Assembly: GCA_024758765.1 (NCBI GenBank)
Contig: CP101406.1
Span: forward strand, 2,170,001-2,234,000
Length of the DNA stretch: 64,000 nucleotides
Origin: Mycobacterium sp. SVM_VP21
GTDB taxonomy: Bacteria > Actinomycetota > Actinomycetes > Mycobacteriales > Mycobacteriaceae
Direction of reading: 5' to 3'
This document shows positions 8,830-18,114 of this stretch, in pieces (position 1 is the stretch's first letter; every line of letters starts with the position of its first letter). A program made the position numbers and the translations under genes. The notes under the pieces are model-generated. The model ran no database searches, was not told where the DNA came from, and saw only the letters and a list, made by a program, of their open reading frames with translations.

Positions 8830-9298
8830 ACCGCTCGATCGACCGGGTGATCTCGGCCTCGGCTTCGGCGCGGTCCACCCAGTCGGCGGCCTTGACGAAC
8901 TTGCCCGGCTCCAGGTCCTTGTAGTGCACGAAGAAGTGCTTGATCGCGTCCAGCTCGTAGGCGGGCACGTCGCTGATGTCCTGGATGTGGTCCCACCGGT
9001 GGTCGCCGGCCGGCACGCACAGCACCTTGGCGTCGCCGCCGGCCTCGTCGGTCATCTGGAACATCCCGACCGGACGTGCCTCGACCAGCACACCGGGGAA
9101 CACCGACTGCGGCAGCAACACCATCGCGTCCAGCGGGTCGCCGTCCTCGCCGAGGGTGTCCTCGATGAAGCCGTAGTCGGTGGGGTAGCCCATCGGCGTG
9201 TACAGGTAGCGGTCGAGCTTGACACGCCCGGTGGCGTGGTCGACCTCGTACTTGTTGCGCTGGCCCTTGGGGATTTCGATGGTCACGTCGAATTGCAC
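8810..9298 (-). CDS. ppa: Inorganic pyrophosphatase
   Basis: This 162-aa protein is a family I soluble pyrophosphatase, hydrolysing PPi to two phosphates in the cytoplasm and pulling biosynthetic reactions forward. Visible marks: [11 protein letters not shown] near residue 8, [23 protein letters not shown] with the metal-binding Asp cluster near 38-60, and [11 protein letters not shown] near 130. Length and sequence match mycobacterial Ppa (Rv3628). It is divergent from dacB with an 80-bp gap that must hold both promoters. Confidence 0.97.
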   Translation of the reverse strand: MQFDVTIEIPKGQRNKYEVDHATGRVKLDRYLYTPMGYPTDYGFIEDTLGEDGDPLDAMVLLPQSVFPGVLVEARPVGMFQMTDEAGGDAKVLCVPAGDHRWDHIQDISDVPAYELDAIKHFFVHYKDLEPGKFVKAADWVDRAEAEAEITRSIERFKTSGH

Positions 9299-9378
9299 CG
9301 GGTCAGTCTAGAGCGGCCCGGATTGACGCCCCGACTCCGCCCGTCCGGCACAATTGCGCCTGACAGGGGAGGAGCGAC

Positions 9379-10755
9379 ATGCAACCCACTCGGTGGCGAG
9401 ACAGCAGTGCCCATCTGGGCATCGCGGCCGCGGTGCTGGCGTTGGCCGCCGCCGTGGTGGTCGTGGCGGTCGTTGTGCTGCCGGACGAATCCGGCGCAGG
9501 TGCGCACGTCGTGTCGCCGGCGCCGGTGGCGACCGCCAAACCCGGGGTGGTTCCGGTCTCCGACGACGCTCCGGTGCCGGTCGGCAGTGCCTTGGCGTCT
9601 GCCCTGGCCCCCGCGTTGGCCGACCCGAATCTGGGCCGGCTCACCGGCCGAATCACCGATGCCGTGACCGGCAAAGCGCTCTGGACGCAGCAGGAAGACC
9701 TGCCGATGCAGCCGGCGTCCACCAACAAGGTGCTGACCGCAGCGGCTGCCCTGCTGGCGCTGGATCAGGGCGCGCGGGTCACCACCCGGGTGACGGCCAG
9801 CGATCAGCCCGGAGTGGTGGTGCTGGTGGGTGGCGGCGACCCCACGTTGTCGACGGCCGAGGTCGGCCAGGACACCTGGTACCGCGAAGCCGCCCGCATC
9901 AGCGATCTGGCCGATCAGGTTCGCCGCAGCGGGGTGAGCGTCACCGAGATTCAGGTCGACACGTCGGCGTTCACCGGCCCGACCATGGCTCAGGGCTGGG
10001 ACGCCGAGGACATCGAAGGCGGTGACATCGCCCCGATCGAGGCGGTGATGGTCGACGGCGGCCGAGTCCAGCCGACCACGGTCGAGTCCCGGCGATCGAC
10101 GACGCCCGCGCTGGACGCCGGAAAGGCCTTGGCCGCGGAGTTGGGCGTCGACCCCGACAACGTGAGCATCGCGTCCGCGTCGGTGACCGGACGCGAGCTG
10201 GGCGTGGTCCGATCGGCACCGCTGGTGGTCCGTCTCGGCGAGATGATGAACGCCTCGGACAACGTGATGGCCGAATCCATTGCCCGCGAGGTGGCCGCGG
10301 CGATGGGCCGGCCCCGCTCGTTTGCCGGAGCCGTTGACGCGGTGACCAACCGGCTGGCCACCGCCCACATCGCGGTCAGCGGAGCCAACCTGCAGGATTC
10401 CAGCGGATTGTCGGTCGACGACCGGTTGTCGGCCCGGACGCTGGATGCGGTGGTGCAGGCGGCCGCCGGGCCGGACCTGCCCGAGCTGCGTCCGCTGCTG
10501 GACATGCTGCCGGTCGCCGGCGGCAGTGGCACGCTGTCCGAGCGGTTCCTCAACCCCAAGACCGGGCGCGGCGCGGCCGGCTGGTTGCGGGCCAAGACCG
10601 GCTCGCTGACCCGCACCAATGCATTGGCCGGCATCGTCACCGACCGCGACCAGCGGGTGCTGACGTTTGCGTTCATCTCCAACGACGCCGGCCCTACCGG
10701 GCGCACGGCGATCGACGCGCTGGCCGCGGTGCTGCGAACCTGCGGATGCAGATGA
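9379..10755 (+). CDS. dacB: D-alanyl-D-alanine carboxypeptidase, S13 family (DacB/Rv3627c)
   Basis: The 458-aa precursor has an N-terminal membrane/signal segment (AAVLALAAAVVVVAVVVL, about residues 17-34), so it acts outside the cytoplasm. Penicillin-binding-protein motifs are present: SxxK as STNK in PASTNKVL near 114, SDN in ASDNVMAES near 293, and KTG in RAKTGSLTRT near 410. It trims the terminal D-Ala of peptidoglycan peptides. The next gene starts 10 nt before its stop, so they are cotranscribed. Confidence 0.92.
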   Translation: MQPTRWRDSSAHLGIAAAVLALAAAVVVVAVVVLPDESGAGAHVVSPAPVATAKPGVVPVSDDAPVPVGSALASALAPALADPNLGRLTGRITDAVTGKALWTQQEDLPMQPASTNKVLTAAAALLALDQGARVTTRVTASDQPGVVVLVGGGDPTLSTAEVGQDTWYREAARISDLADQVRRSGVSVTEIQVDTSAFTGPTMAQGWDAEDIEGGDIAPIEAVMVDGGRVQPTTVESRRSTTPALDAGKALAAELGVDPDNVSIASASVTGRELGVVRSAPLVVRLGEMMNASDNVMAESIAREVAAAMGRPRSFAGAVDAVTNRLATAHIAVSGANLQDSSGLSVDDRLSARTLDAVVQAAAGPDLPELRPLLDMLPVAGGSGTLSERFLNPKTGRGAAGWLRAKTGSLTRTNALAGIVTDRDQRVLTFAFISNDAGPTGRTAIDALAAVLRTCGCR

Positions 10756-11786
10756 GCGAATCCGACGTCGGCAGCGCGGTGGACTTTGAGTTCGCCGCGA
10801 CCGTCGGTGGCTGGCTGGCACGGCCCGCACCGCCGATGACCGACTACACGCGCCGCCAGGTCATCGAAGAACTGCACACCAGCGCCCGCGCGGCAGAACC
10901 GCTGGTCCGAGAGGTCACCGGTCTCGGCGAGGACGGCCCGGTCCTCGACGCTCGCGTCGTCGACCGGCGGCAGTGGATCGCCGCGGCCGCCGAATCGATG
11001 CGGGTGATGATGGGTGCCTCGGAGCGGCCCGCCGGTTTCCTCACCAGCCGGCTGACCGGGGCGCAGACCGGCGCGGTGTTGGCCTTCGTCTCCTCGGGCA
11101 TCCTCGGGCAATACGACCCGTTCTGCGCCGGTGGTGGCGCGCTACTGCTGGTCTATCCCAACGTGGTCGCCGTCGAGCGCCAGCTGCAGGTGACGCCGGC
11201 CGACTTCCGGTTGTGGGTGTGCCTGCACGAGGTGACGCACCGCGTGCAGTTTCGCGTCAACCCATGGCTGGCCGGCTACATGTCGGATGCCCTGGCGGTA
11301 CTGACCGGCGACGGCAGCCCGGACCTCACCCAGGTGGTGGGCCGGTTGTCCGACTATCTGCGGGGCCGCCAGAACGACGCCGAGTCGCCGGGCCCGTCGG
11401 GGATCCTGGGCCTGGTGCGGGCGGTGCAATCCGAGGAGCAGCGCACCGCGCTGGACCAGTTGCTGATGCTGGGCACGCTGCTCGAAGGCCACGCCGACCA
11501 CGTGATGGACGCGGTCGGGCCGCTGGCGGTGCCGTCGGTGGCGACCATTCGGAGCCGCTTCGAGGAACGCCGTCAGCGCAGCCAGCCGCCGCTGCAACGG
11601 CTGTTACGGGCGTTGCTGGGCCTCGACGCCAAGATGAGCCAGTACACCCGAGGCAAGGCCTTCGTCGACGCCGTGGTCGGTCGCGTCGGCATGGACCGGT
11701 TCAACGCGGTGTGGTCGGGCCCACAGACGCTGCCGCTGCCCGCCGAGATCGAAGAGCCCCAGCGGTGGATCGACCGGGTGCTGTAG
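10746..11786 (+). CDS. Zincin-like metallopeptidase family protein, DUF2342 (Rv3626c)
   Basis: This 346-aa protein belongs to the DUF2342 'zincin-like' family of actinobacteria. A zinc-protease-like motif is visible as CLHEVTHRVQF near residue 159 (HEVTH fits HExxH), with a possible third ligand in LEGHADHVMD near 242. A genuine peptidase activity is not established for the family as far as I know. It overlaps dacB by 10 nt upstream and tilS by about 22 nt downstream, inside one operon. Confidence 0.88.
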   Translation: MQMSESDVGSAVDFEFAATVGGWLARPAPPMTDYTRRQVIEELHTSARAAEPLVREVTGLGEDGPVLDARVVDRRQWIAAAAESMRVMMGASERPAGFLTSRLTGAQTGAVLAFVSSGILGQYDPFCAGGGALLLVYPNVVAVERQLQVTPADFRLWVCLHEVTHRVQFRVNPWLAGYMSDALAVLTGDGSPDLTQVVGRLSDYLRGRQNDAESPGPSGILGLVRAVQSEEQRTALDQLLMLGTLLEGHADHVMDAVGPLAVPSVATIRSRFEERRQRSQPPLQRLLRALLGLDAKMSQYTRGKAFVDAVVGRVGMDRFNAVWSGPQTLPLPAEIEEPQRWIDRVL

Positions 11787-12727
11787 CCGCGCTGCGCGCC
11801 GCGTTGGGGGCCTTCGCCGAGCGGCATCTGCCGCAGGGGGGAGGCTGGGCGGTCGCGTTGTCCGGTGGACCGGATTCGCTGGCCTTGACCGCCGTTGCCG
11901 CCGCGATGCGGCCCACCACCGCGCTGATCGTCGACCATGGGCTGCAAGCCGGTTCGGCCCAGGTGGCCGAGACCGCGCGCCGTCAGGCGCTCGAACTGGG
12001 ATGCGTTGACGCGCAGGTTATTCCGGTGTCCGTCGGAGTTCAGGGCGGTCCGGAGGCTGCGGCGCGCACGGCCCGCTACGCTGCGCTCGCCGATGCCCGC
12101 GGCCGGGACCCGATACTGCTGGGGCACACGCTCGACGATCAGGCCGAGACAGTGCTGCTCGGGCTGGGCCGCGGTTCGGGAGCCCGGTCGATGGCCGGGA
12201 TGCGGCCATACGACGCGCCGTGGTGCCGGCCGCTGCTGGGGGTGCGGCGCGCCCAGACCGTACAGGCCTGCGCCGAACTGGGGCTGACGCCGTGGCTCGA
12301 TCCGCACAACAGCGACGCTCGCTTCACCCGGGTGCGGTTGCGCGCCGAAGTGCTGCCGCTGCTGGAGGACGTGCTGGGCGGCGGGGTGGCCGAAGCCCTG
12401 GCCCGGACCGCGATCGCGCTGCGGGAGAACACCGAACTCATTGACGGCTTGGCCGAGCAGGCGCTGCTCGGCGCCACCGCGGGCGCCGCGTTGGACGTTG
12501 CTGCGCTGGCGACCTTGGCGGGTCCGGTGCGCCTGGCGGTGATCCGGCGCTGGCTGATCGATGGAGGCGGACGCGGCCTGACCGACCTGCAGATCCGTGC
12601 GGTCGACCGGCTGGTGACCGCCTGGCGTGGCCAGGGCGGGGTGGCGATCGGATCGGACCTGCGGGGGCAGCGGTTGTTCGCGGTTCGCGGCGACGGCCTG
12701 CTGCGGCTGCGCAGCGAGCCGGTCTGA
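11765..12727 (+). CDS. tilS: tRNA(Ile)-lysidine synthetase
   Basis: TilS ligates lysine to C34 of the tRNA-Ile CAU anticodon using ATP, changing its codon reading from AUG to AUA. The ATP pyrophosphatase P-loop is seen as LSGGPDS near residue 32, followed by VDHGLQ and LGHTLDDQAET near 120, all typical. I chose the GTG at 11765, which overlaps the previous gene by 22 nt and gives 320 aa, close to the usual mycobacterial length. The frame extends much further upstream, but that part lies inside Rv3626c and is not coding in this frame. Confidence 0.93.
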   Translation: MDRPGAVAALRAALGAFAERHLPQGGGWAVALSGGPDSLALTAVAAAMRPTTALIVDHGLQAGSAQVAETARRQALELGCVDAQVIPVSVGVQGGPEAAARTARYAALADARGRDPILLGHTLDDQAETVLLGLGRGSGARSMAGMRPYDAPWCRPLLGVRRAQTVQACAELGLTPWLDPHNSDARFTRVRLRAEVLPLLEDVLGGGVAEALARTAIALRENTELIDGLAEQALLGATAGAALDVAALATLAGPVRLAVIRRWLIDGGGRGLTDLQIRAVDRLVTAWRGQGGVAIGSDLRGQRLFAVRGDGLLRLRSEPV

Positions 12728-12755
12728 GCCGCGGGCGTGATTTCCTCCGCTGCAG

Positions 12756-13382
12756 TTGGTTGTCGAACTCCCGCCATGGCACGCTGTGCTGGTGGCTGCG
12801 ATCTTGCCGGGGGAGAAACCCGAGTTGTACGCGGGTGACATCAAATCGGTGTTGCTGACCGAGGAGCAGATCCGGACCCGCACTGCCGAACTCGCCGCGC
12901 AGATCGCCGAGGAGTACGCCGACGGCCATGCCGAGAGCGGCGACCTGCTGCTGATCACCGTGCTCAAGGGCGCCGTGCTGTTCGTCACCGATCTCGCCCG
13001 GGCGATCCCGCTGCCCACGCAGTTTGAGTTCATGGCGGTCAGCTCTTACGGATCCTCGACGTCGTCGTCGGGGGTGGTGCGCATCCTCAAGGACCTCGAC
13101 CGCGATATCAGCGACCGCGACGTGCTGATCGTCGAGGACGTCGTCGACTCCGGGCTGACCCTGTCGTGGCTGCTGCGCAATCTGGCCACCCGCCGGCCCC
13201 GGTCCCTGCGAGTGTGCACCCTGCTGCGCAAACCCGACGCGCTGGGGGCCGACGTCGACATCGCCTACGTGGGCTTCGACATCCCGAACGACTTCGTGGT
13301 CGGCTACGGCCTGGACTACGCCGAGCGCTACCGCGACCTGCCCTACATCGGCACCCTGGACCCGCGGGTTTATCAGGGCTGA
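12756..13382 (+). CDS. hpt: Hypoxanthine-guanine phosphoribosyltransferase
   Basis: The purine salvage enzyme joins hypoxanthine or guanine to PRPP. The PRPP-binding motif [14 protein letters not shown] lies near residue 126, and [11 protein letters not shown] and [18 protein letters not shown] are family signatures. The TTG start at 12756 gives 208 aa; a GTG near 12786-12789 is an alternative and removes about 11 residues. It follows tilS by 28 nt on the same strand. It marks the left boundary of conserved gene order before the accessory block. Confidence 0.95.
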   Translation: MVVELPPWHAVLVAAILPGEKPELYAGDIKSVLLTEEQIRTRTAELAAQIAEEYADGHAESGDLLLITVLKGAVLFVTDLARAIPLPTQFEFMAVSSYGSSTSSSGVVRILKDLDRDISDRDVLIVEDVVDSGLTLSWLLRNLATRRPRSLRVCTLLRKPDALGADVDIAYVGFDIPNDFVVGYGLDYAERYRDLPYIGTLDPRVYQG

Positions 13383-13413
13383 ACGCCGCTGTATGGGCGA
13401 CGGCAGCTGACCT

Positions 13414-13746
13414 TCAGATCTGGTGCATCGCCGGTTTGCGCCGGCCCCGCGACAGGAATCGAGTCAGGCTCGCGATTCGCCCTATGGCGCCGCCGGCGAT
13501 CTGCACATCCTCAGCGGTGAGAGTCCGTTCCGATCGCAGCTCGGCATGGTAGCCGGCATCTTCGATGGCCGCGCACAGGTCGGCGACGGACACGGTGGGG
13601 TCGGCGTCGATCGTGGCGGTCGCAGTCGGAAAGTCTACCGATGCTTGCACCCCAGTGATCGAGTTCAATTTCAGTGCGATATGCGCCTCGCACATCCGGC
13701 AGGTCATACCGGTCACGTCGAGTTGGATCCGTCGAATGTCGGACAA
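13414..13746 (-). CDS. Heavy-metal-associated (HMA) domain protein ending the isonitrile lipopeptide operon
   Basis: A TTG start preceded by GAAGGAG at good spacing gives a 110-aa protein. Its first 70 residues form a ferredoxin-like HMA fold: GMTCRMCEAH holds the CxxC metal pair (Cys16, Cys19), then the GVQASVDFPTATATI and AIEDAGYHAELR stretches typical of CopZ-like chaperones. The last ~35 residues are a basic extension (RFLSRGRRK). HMA domains bind Cu(I) or other soft metals in the cytoplasm. The gene starts 35 nt after nrp on the same strand and is probably cotranscribed, suggesting that it handles a metal delivered or sensed by the lipopeptide. Confidence 0.85.
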   Translation of the reverse strand: MSDIRRIQLDVTGMTCRMCEAHIALKLNSITGVQASVDFPTATATIDADPTVSVADLCAAIEDAGYHAELRSERTLTAEDVQIAGGAIGRIASLTRFLSRGRRKPAMHQI

Positions 13747-13781
13747 GGCTTCTCCTTCTTCAGGTCCTCTGTTAGTGGTCG

Positions 13782-16700
13782 TCAGAAGGGACTGTCCGGT
13801 TCCACGCCGCAACCGTGAGCCACCAGCTCGACCAGCCGCGAAGGTGGGGCGGCCAATTCGGTGACCGTATCGACATGCAGGTCCAAACTGGCGTGGCCGG
13901 CAAGGTATTGCGCGTAGGACCGTCCACCCAGGCGCAACCCCAGGGTGAGCCAGGCGTCGATAACCGCCCACCGACGCGGGTTGCATCTGGCCCAGTCACT
14001 GGCATCCAAGTGCTGCTTCCAGCGTTCGACGTCGTATTCGCGGGAACCGAAGTGAGCCAGAAATTTCGAGTACTCGACGGGTGTTCCCCGCAGCGCGGTG
14101 AGGTTGTGTCCCAGGGGCTCCGACAGCATGCCCAAAATCGCTGCCGCTGCCGACCGGCTGCTGGTGACCTCCTCGGTCAGCTGCACGGCGGGGTAGGCGC
14201 GCAGTGCTGAGCACGCATCGGCGAGTGCGACCAGAATATCGGCCGTTATCCGCAGTTGGTGCGGCTCGCCCAACACCCGGGGTAGCCGCACCAGGGAGAA
14301 GGCCAGGTGACCAGCGTTACGCGCGACAATCAGCTCGGCCAGCGCCTTGGACGCCGCGTAGGGATAAGGCGCGGCACGCGGATCGACAACTTGCGGTGTT
14401 GCCGGTTGCGCGCTCACCACTGAGGTCGACAAATGCACCAACCGGGCGTCGTGTGCTGCGCAGGCCGCAGCGATGGTCAATACCGCTTCCACATTGGCCG
14501 GCCGCAGCTCCCGATAGGGCACCACCACATTGGTATTGCCGATGGCGTTGACCACGGTCGCTGCGTGGGTGGTGCGGATCAGCTCAGGGATGCGTTGCGG
14601 GGCAATGTGTTCGATGCGAACACCGTCGACCCCGGCCAGCTCTCGCCAGGGACCGGCATCGGGCAGTTCCGAGGTGGTGGCCAAGACCAGCTCCGAATCG
14701 AATCCGTGGGTGCGCAGATCGACCGCAGCTCGGGCAAAGCCGGTGCCCAGGATTCCCGAGGCGCCGAACACCACAACGGTGCCGGTGCCATCGGAGCTCA
14801 GGCTTAATGCGGGGTAGGGCAGCGGTGGAGCCAAGATCGCGAGATCGTCGTCGATCTCGGCAGCGGTGACCTCGTCCACCCCCACCCCGTCGGTGCTTTC
14901 GATCAACCGGCTGGCACTGTCGGCGCTGATCACATCCAGCAACGACACGTGTCGGCCGAGGTAGCGTCGGGTGGCAGGCAGGATACGGATCAGATCCAGC
15001 GAGCCGACACCGTCGCCCAGCAGTGAGGAGTCCGGCCGCAGGTCACGGTCCAGATGCCGACTCCACAAATGCGCCAGGCCGTTTGCTTGGGCCGGCGCTG
15101 CGCCGGCTTCTGCTTGCTGAGTCTTGGGCAGACGACCCGAATCAACCTTGCCACCGGGCTTGCGTGGAACCTCCGGGACGCCGGACACCACGAAACCGGG
15201 GACTCTCGCCGCCAGCAGGATGCCTCGAATGCGTTCTGCTGCAGCAGAATCGGTAGACCCTATCTTGGTGTCCGGGGTCTGAAACCAAACTCCGAGCCGG
15301 GTGCCGTCCGGTTCGACCGCGACATCGCAGATCGCGGGATCCTCGGCGATCAGCCGGGTGACTTCGGCAGTGTCGACGCGCTTGCCGGCAAGCTTCACGA
15401 CGGCGTCCTTGCGACCCGCAAACACGGGAAAGCCCGCGCCGTCGATGCTCACCCGGTCTGCGGTGGCAAACGCACGCAGCGGCGAACCGTCGACGGCGAG
15501 TACGGTGCCAAAGTTGGTGCTGGCAATACCCACGTAGCCCGCAGACACCTGGTCGCCGAGCAAAACCACCTCACCGAATGCGATGAAAACGGTGTTTGGA
15601 GCCGGAGGTTTCCCCAGTCGCCGTTGGCAACTGGGCTCGACCACAGTCTCCTCCCCGTTCAGCGGCAGGTACGTCACCACCACCGTCGCCTCGGTGGGAC
15701 CGTAGCTGGAAATCAGCGCGACGTCTGAATCACTGCTGAACGCATGCCACCGCTCGACGGCGCGGGGGCGGACCGCCTCTCCACCGATCACGATTTGGCG
15801 CACGCGTGATTTCGCCACGGTGGCAAGCATGTCGGGTTCGTCGCAGCACAGGTGCCAGATGGCGGTAGGCAGATCGAGGACCGTAGCGCCGTGGCGGATC
15901 AGGTCTTCTCCCAGTCGCGTGAGATCTCCGCTTCGCGTTGCCGCCGAGCGAACCAGAGCGGCACCGGATTGCGCGGCGCCGAAAATCTCCTCCACACTGA
16001 TATCTGACGTCAGAGCCGCACATTGCAAGACGGTGTCGTGCTGCTCCCATCCGTAGGCCAGCCGCGCTCCCCGACAGAAGATCGCCAGTGTGCCGTGAGT
16101 GATCGGCACCAGCTTGGGACTGCCGGTAGAGCCTGAAGTGGGCATGACGTAGGCGATCCGTTGCGCCAAGTCATGGTCGTCGCGGACCTGTTGAAGGCGG
16201 TCCGAAAGGCGGGAGGACGGTGCCGGCAGGTCGGTATTTCCGATGTCGACCAATCGTGCTGAAAGCCCACCTTCCGAACGGAGGGCCGCTAGGCGGCTTT
16301 CGAGTTCGTCGGCGCTTTCGCAGACGCTGTAGCCGCAACCGGCCAGATGGCATGCGACCAAGAGATCGATGGTCTTGTCGGTGTGATCGTCGGTGAATAC
16401 CAACAGCTCACCGGGCTCGACGCCCGAACTCACCAGCCAAGAGATCCAAGAATCGATATACCGGCGGCGTTGGCGCCAGCCGTCGATGTCGGTGTTCGGG
16501 TCGAGAAACCACGCCGACACGGCCGGCCTTGTCGGGTTGGGCGCGATATCGGTGGCATGGCACCTTCCGTCGGTGTCAACCTCGAACCACTGGCCCACAC
16601 TCATTGCGACGGGCTGATCCCAGTGGGCCGGCATCTTCAGCAGTACTTGGGCGATCAGGACTGCGATTTCCGGGGATTGGGTCCGGTTTGGGTGATCGCC

Positions 16701-17876
16701 ATCCCAGATCGACAGCGTCAGAGTCTGATGCGGATCGTCTTGGACGGCTGCCACGGTCAGCCCCTCGATCGGCCCGATATCTGTGGTAGCCGGCATGGCG
16801 TCTAGGAACGGACGCAGTTCGGGCGCGCAGGGATCCGGAAGAAAGTTGAGCGCCAATGCGTCGGTCTGGGGAGTCCGGTTGATCGTCAGATAGATGCGGC
16901 GATACAACTCCTCCCGGAACCAGCGCCGCCGAACGGCTTTGACGTATCCGCGGTCAACATTGGCCACGAGATCTCGCAGTGATGCGAATGCCGGGAAGCG
17001 AACAGATTGGGCAACCGAGTTGACGATGCAGGTGGCCACCTCAAGAGCGGGCTCACCAAACCGATTGTCGATGGCGTGCACCACCAAGGCATCGGTACTG
17101 CTTCGACGGCCTGCATCGACCGCGACGGCGGCTGCCGTCACCAACACATGCAGCGGCACTTGTGCCCGAGCGGCCAGCTTCGTGATCGCTTCGTAGTCGG
17201 ATCCGGTGATCTGGACCGACTCGCGCAGCACCCCTCGGCGAGCACTGCCTGACGTCGGTGGCGATTGCGGATAGCTGCCAGTGGTTGCCTCGCCTGCCAA
17301 CTCCCGCTGCACCGATTCGGTCAGTCGCCGTTGTGCGGCGTCAACTTGTTCGGCTTCCCGGCGGTGAGCTTCGGCGAGGCGCTCGAGGCCGGCGGCTATG
17401 GCGGGCAATTCGGAGCTTCCGGCAGAAAGGTTGCGGCCCAGGTCGGCTTCGATCAGACCGGTCGCACCACCGTCGAGCAGAAGGTGGTGGGCGTGCATGT
17501 CCAGGCCCACCACGTCGCCGCTCGAATCGACTTGCACGGTGTAGCGCACCAGCGGCCGGGACAAAATCCCCGAATCCCATTCCCGCACCAGCGGTTCTGC
17601 GCCGTCATGGGACATGCGCATGAGATCGTCCGCCCGCAGCCGCGGAACCAGGTGAGGATACTGCGCTTCGGCCTGTTCGAGAACGCACAATTGCACCGGG
17701 TTGCGTTGGACAGCGGCTGCCAATGCGAGCCGGAATCGGGGAAGCGGTATGGGCGACAAGCGATACCGGCGGCCGATCAGATACAGCGTGGGATCGGCAT
17801 CCTGCAGCACGCCGCGGTAAATGTTCTGCTGGGAGACTGAAAGCGGGATGGACACCGGGGAAGGGCAGTCAGACAT
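13782..17876 (-). CDS. nrp: Single-module NRPS (C-A-T-reductase), isonitrile lipopeptide synthetase
   Basis: The ATG at 17876 overlaps the carrier-protein stop by 8 nt and gives 1364 aa. Domains in order: condensation (HHLLLDG near residue 127), adenylation (TSGSTGSPK near 578, YGPTEA, PGGKVD near 925), carrier domain (GVGSLDLIR, phosphopantetheine Ser near 955) and a C-terminal thioester reductase with Rossmann motif GASGILG near 1035 and YAASK. A C-A-T-R enzyme activates one amino acid, acylates it and releases it by reduction to aldehyde or alcohol. M. tuberculosis Nrp (Rv0101) is, as I recall, about 2500 aa with two modules; this one resembles the monomodular Streptomyces ScoA plan. Acidic pocket residues suggest a basic substrate such as Lys or Orn. 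Confidence 0.9.
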   Translation of the reverse strand: MSDCPSPVSIPLSVSQQNIYRGVLQDADPTLYLIGRRYRLSPIPLPRFRLALAAAVQRNPVQLCVLEQAEAQYPHLVPRLRADDLMRMSHDGAEPLVREWDSGILSRPLVRYTVQVDSSGDVVGLDMHAHHLLLDGGATGLIEADLGRNLSAGSSELPAIAAGLERLAEAHRREAEQVDAAQRRLTESVQRELAGEATTGSYPQSPPTSGSARRGVLRESVQITGSDYEAITKLAARAQVPLHVLVTAAAVAVDAGRRSSTDALVVHAIDNRFGEPALEVATCIVNSVAQSVRFPAFASLRDLVANVDRGYVKAVRRRWFREELYRRIYLTINRTPQTDALALNFLPDPCAPELRPFLDAMPATTDIGPIEGLTVAAVQDDPHQTLTLSIWDGDHPNRTQSPEIAVLIAQVLLKMPAHWDQPVAMSVGQWFEVDTDGRCHATDIAPNPTRPAVSAWFLDPNTDIDGWRQRRRYIDSWISWLVSSGVEPGELLVFTDDHTDKTIDLLVACHLAGCGYSVCESADELESRLAALRSEGGLSARLVDIGNTDLPAPSSRLSDRLQQVRDDHDLAQRIAYVMPTSGSTGSPKLVPITHGTLAIFCRGARLAYGWEQHDTVLQCAALTSDISVEEIFGAAQSGAALVRSAATRSGDLTRLGEDLIRHGATVLDLPTAIWHLCCDEPDMLATVAKSRVRQIVIGGEAVRPRAVERWHAFSSDSDVALISSYGPTEATVVVTYLPLNGEETVVEPSCQRRLGKPPAPNTVFIAFGEVVLLGDQVSAGYVGIASTNFGTVLAVDGSPLRAFATADRVSIDGAGFPVFAGRKDAVVKLAGKRVDTAEVTRLIAEDPAICDVAVEPDGTRLGVWFQTPDTKIGSTDSAAAERIRGILLAARVPGFVVSGVPEVPRKPGGKVDSGRLPKTQQAEAGAAPAQANGLAHLWSRHLDRDLRPDSSLLGDGVGSLDLIRILPATRRYLGRHVSLLDVISADSASRLIESTDGVGVDEVTAAEIDDDLAILAPPLPYPALSLSSDGTGTVVVFGASGILGTGFARAAVDLRTHGFDSELVLATTSELPDAGPWRELAGVDGVRIEHIAPQRIPELIRTTHAATVVNAIGNTNVVVPYRELRPANVEAVLTIAAACAAHDARLVHLSTSVVSAQPATPQVVDPRAAPYPYAASKALAELIVARNAGHLAFSLVRLPRVLGEPHQLRITADILVALADACSALRAYPAVQLTEEVTSSRSAAAAILGMLSEPLGHNLTALRGTPVEYSKFLAHFGSREYDVERWKQHLDASDWARCNPRRWAVIDAWLTLGLRLGGRSYAQYLAGHASLDLHVDTVTELAAPPSRLVELVAHGCGVEPDSPF

Positions 17877-18114
17877 GCCGGCCGGGATCTTCCAGCTCGG
17901 CAACCCAGCCGGTGATCGACAGGTCGCGCGCCAAACGTGCCGGTAGCTCAGACTCGCGGTCCACTCCGAGACGCTTCATCAACAAGACGAATCGAACCGA
18001 GTCCAGGCCGAGGTCCCGCAGGTCGGTGCCGTCGCCGTCGAAGAGGTCGGCTTCGTCGATGTAGAGCACATCGCAGACCGCGGCGAGGATCCGCTGGCGG
18101 ATGGTCTCAACCAT
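17869..18114 (-). CDS. Acyl carrier protein of the isonitrile lipopeptide pathway (Rv0100 homologue)
   Basis: This 81-aa acidic four-helix protein carries the phosphopantetheine attachment motif LGLDSV, Ser near residue 39. In the isonitrile lipopeptide pathway the acyl chain is loaded on this carrier by FadD10, receives glycine nitrogen, is oxidised to the isonitrile and then passed to the NRPS. It overlaps fadD10 by 8 nt and nrp by 8 nt, so all three are tightly coupled. Length and position match Rv0100. Confidence 0.92.
   Translation of the reverse strand: MVETIRQRILAAVCDVLYIDEADLFDGDGTDLRDLGLDSVRFVLLMKRLGVDRESELPARLARDLSITGWVAELEDPGRHV

Noticed and set aside
10973..11764. Upstream extension of the tilS frame
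   Set aside because: Lies within Rv3626c in another frame with Arg/Gly/Pro-rich noise; TilS homology begins at about 11765.
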